Assembly (NCBI GenBank): GCA_003695505.1 | Contig: RFIY01000010.1 | Location: 1 to 5,759, forward strand | DNA length: 5,759 nucleotides | Direction of reading: 5' to 3' | Source of the DNA: Candidatus Dadabacteria bacterium | GTDB lineage: Bacteria; J088 | Shown here: positions 5,021 to 5,759 of the stretch, piece by piece | Position numbering within the stretch: the stretch's first letter is position 1 | How the letters are laid out: each line of letters starts with the position of its first letter | Position numbers and translations under genes: made by a program | Notes under the pieces: generated by a model | The model's input: only the letters and a program-made list of their open reading frames with translations | Told to the model about the DNA's origin: nothing | The model's database searches: none

Positions 5021-5759
5021 TGTCACGCTCCTGCCAGACTGTATACGCGGCTGGTTCCAGCGTACCCGAAAAGACGTGTACGGCTTCGCCAGTCATCCAC
5101 AATATATCGGCTCCATCCCAGTCGATGTCGAGCGGGCCGCCGGGTAGTTGCACGGTCACCGGCGAGGCCGCGCGGCCTGTCGCAATCGCGGCCGCCGCCA
5201 CTGCGCAGGCACCCGTCCCGCAGGCCTGAGTTGCTCCGGCGCCTCGCTCCCACACGCGCGTGTGCAATGTCTGATCCTGCAGAACCACGAACTCGACGTT
5301 GATGCGCGACGGGAATGCGGGATCCCGCTCGATCAGCGGCCCGATCGATTCGATCGGTAAGGCGTTCAGATCGGTCCGGGTGGGCAGGAACAGAACCAGA
5401 TGCGGGTTGCCCATCGAGACGGCATGTGCGGCTTCGACATCGGCCATGGGCCAGTCGCCGCGTACCAGGTTGTGCAGCGGCGCATGCGACTCGTCCGGGA
5501 AATGGGCGAGGTTGGCGCCGACGGCCGACAGCCCGAACGCCGGTACCCCCATGTCGACGCGGACGCGATCCTCGCTGTCGGTCGGTGTACAGGTGCGGAT
5601 GCCCGCAAGCGTTTCCACGCGCAGAGGAGCTCGCTCGAATCGGCCACTGTCCCAGAGGTGGCGGGCAAACGCGCGAATCCCGTTGCCACACATCTCGGCC
5701 CGGCTGCCGTCGCCGTTGTAGATGTCCATGCGGATATCGGCTTCCGGCGTGGACGCAGG
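5010..5759 (-). CDS. dapF: Diaminopimelate epimerase DapF, 5' end cut off by the window edge
   Basis: Cytoplasmic, cofactor-independent epimerase that converts LL-diaminopimelate to meso-diaminopimelate, the peptidoglycan cross-linking residue and direct lysine precursor. The visible part is 249 residues; roughly the first 55-60 residues of the family are missing beyond the right edge. Both active-site cysteines are present: one in EMCGNGIR (C24 of the visible part) and one in TQACGTGACAV (C180), preceded by the ERGAGATQ segment that binds substrate. Other family landmarks are NGDGSRAEM, VSMGNPHLV and the C-terminal LPGGPLDIDW and MTGEAVHVF segments. The internal ATG at 5729 is not the real start, because the frame is open to the edge and the residues before it (ADIR) already align with the family. 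The stop overlaps the start of dapA by 11 bases, so the two are probably translationally coupled. Identification is secure. Confidence 0.96.
   Translation of the reverse strand, partial: PASTPEADIRMDIYNGDGSRAEMCGNGIRAFARHLWDSGRFERAPLRVETLAGIRTCTPTDSEDRVRVDMGVPAFGLSAVGANLAHFPDESHAPLHNLVRGDWPMADVEAAHAVSMGNPHLVLFLPTRTDLNALPIESIGPLIERDPAFPSRINVEFVVLQDQTLHTRVWERGAGATQACGTGACAVAAAAIATGRAASPVTVQLPGGPLDIDWDGADILWMTGEAVHVFSGTLEPAAYTVWQERDNAT
5028..5032 (-). promoter_or_regulatory. Ribosome binding site of dapA
   Basis: AGGAG lies seven bases before ATG 5020, inside the end of dapF. It decides the dapA start against an in-frame GTG at 5026, which is only one base away from it. Confidence 0.8.

Larger units (their letters stand above)
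1..5759 (-). other. Putative single polycistron dapF-dapA-dapB-folK-mrpEFG-(MbhDE-like)-mrpBCD
   Basis: All eleven genes run on the minus strand. Eight of ten junctions overlap (by 4, 11, 19 or 35 bases) and the other two have gaps of 1 and 16 bases. No intergenic space exists for a terminator or a separate promoter, so a shared transcript starting beyond the right edge and continuing past the left edge is the simplest reading. Promoters inside coding sequence cannot be excluded. Confidence 0.75.

Noticed and set aside
5023-5691. Minus-strand open frame of 222 codons overlapping dapF in another frame
   Set aside because: The product is Arg-rich with no recognisable motif, and the overlapping dapF frame has both catalytic cysteines and full family conservation.

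Overview
This window is a single, tightly packed gene string read entirely from the minus strand. In the direction of transcription (right to left) it encodes: the 3' part of dapF (diaminopimelate epimerase), dapA (dihydrodipicolinate synthase), dapB (dihydrodipicolinate reductase), a divergent folK-like pterin pyrophosphokinase, then seven subunits of an Mrp-type multisubunit Na+(K+)/H+ antiporter in the order mrpE, mrpF, mrpG, a split-off MrpA C-terminal (MbhD/MbhE-like) subunit, mnhB/mrpB, mrpC, and the 5' part of mrpD. Both ends of the window cut through genes. No stretch longer than 16 bases lies between genes, so there is no room for RNA genes, mobile elements, CRISPR arrays or terminators, and I see none.

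Right part (about 3334-5759): DapA and DapB catalyse the first two committed steps of the diaminopimelate/lysine pathway and DapF its epimerisation step, giving meso-diaminopimelate for peptidoglycan and lysine. All three keep their catalytic residues. DapA also keeps the residues of the lysine feedback site known from E. coli. Middle (2874-3368): the folK-like gene keeps the metal-binding and ATP-side residues but differs at several pterin-pocket and loop positions. Left part (1-2877): the antiporter genes are recognisable by their conserved subunit motifs. The operon begins with mrpE, and no full-length MrpA is present up to the left edge. Only the part that corresponds to the MrpA C-terminus is present, as a separate 184-residue protein. 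This resembles the split arrangement known for Mbh/Mbx-type and some bacterial 'EFG-first' Mrp operons.

Almost every junction is an overlap: 4 bases (ATGA) at folK/mrpE, mrpG/MbhDE-like, mrpB/mrpC and mrpC/mrpD; 11 at dapF/dapA and MbhDE-like/mrpB; 19 at mrpF/mrpG; 35 at dapB/folK. The exceptions are a 1-base gap at mrpE/mrpF and a 16-base gap at dapA/dapB. This points to one polycistronic message with translational coupling, presumably driven from a promoter beyond the right edge.

The DNA is GC-rich (near 60% by eye) with frequent GTG starts and good Shine-Dalgarno sites, and the proteins look like those of a Gram-negative bacterium, most likely a proteobacterium in the broad sense, perhaps from a saline or alkaline habitat given the antiporter. 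The genus cannot be decided from this sequence alone. The window is mostly ordinary housekeeping content. The points worth a second look are the unusual FolK-like protein with its odd start, the split MrpA, and the physical linkage of diaminopimelate synthesis to an antiporter operon.
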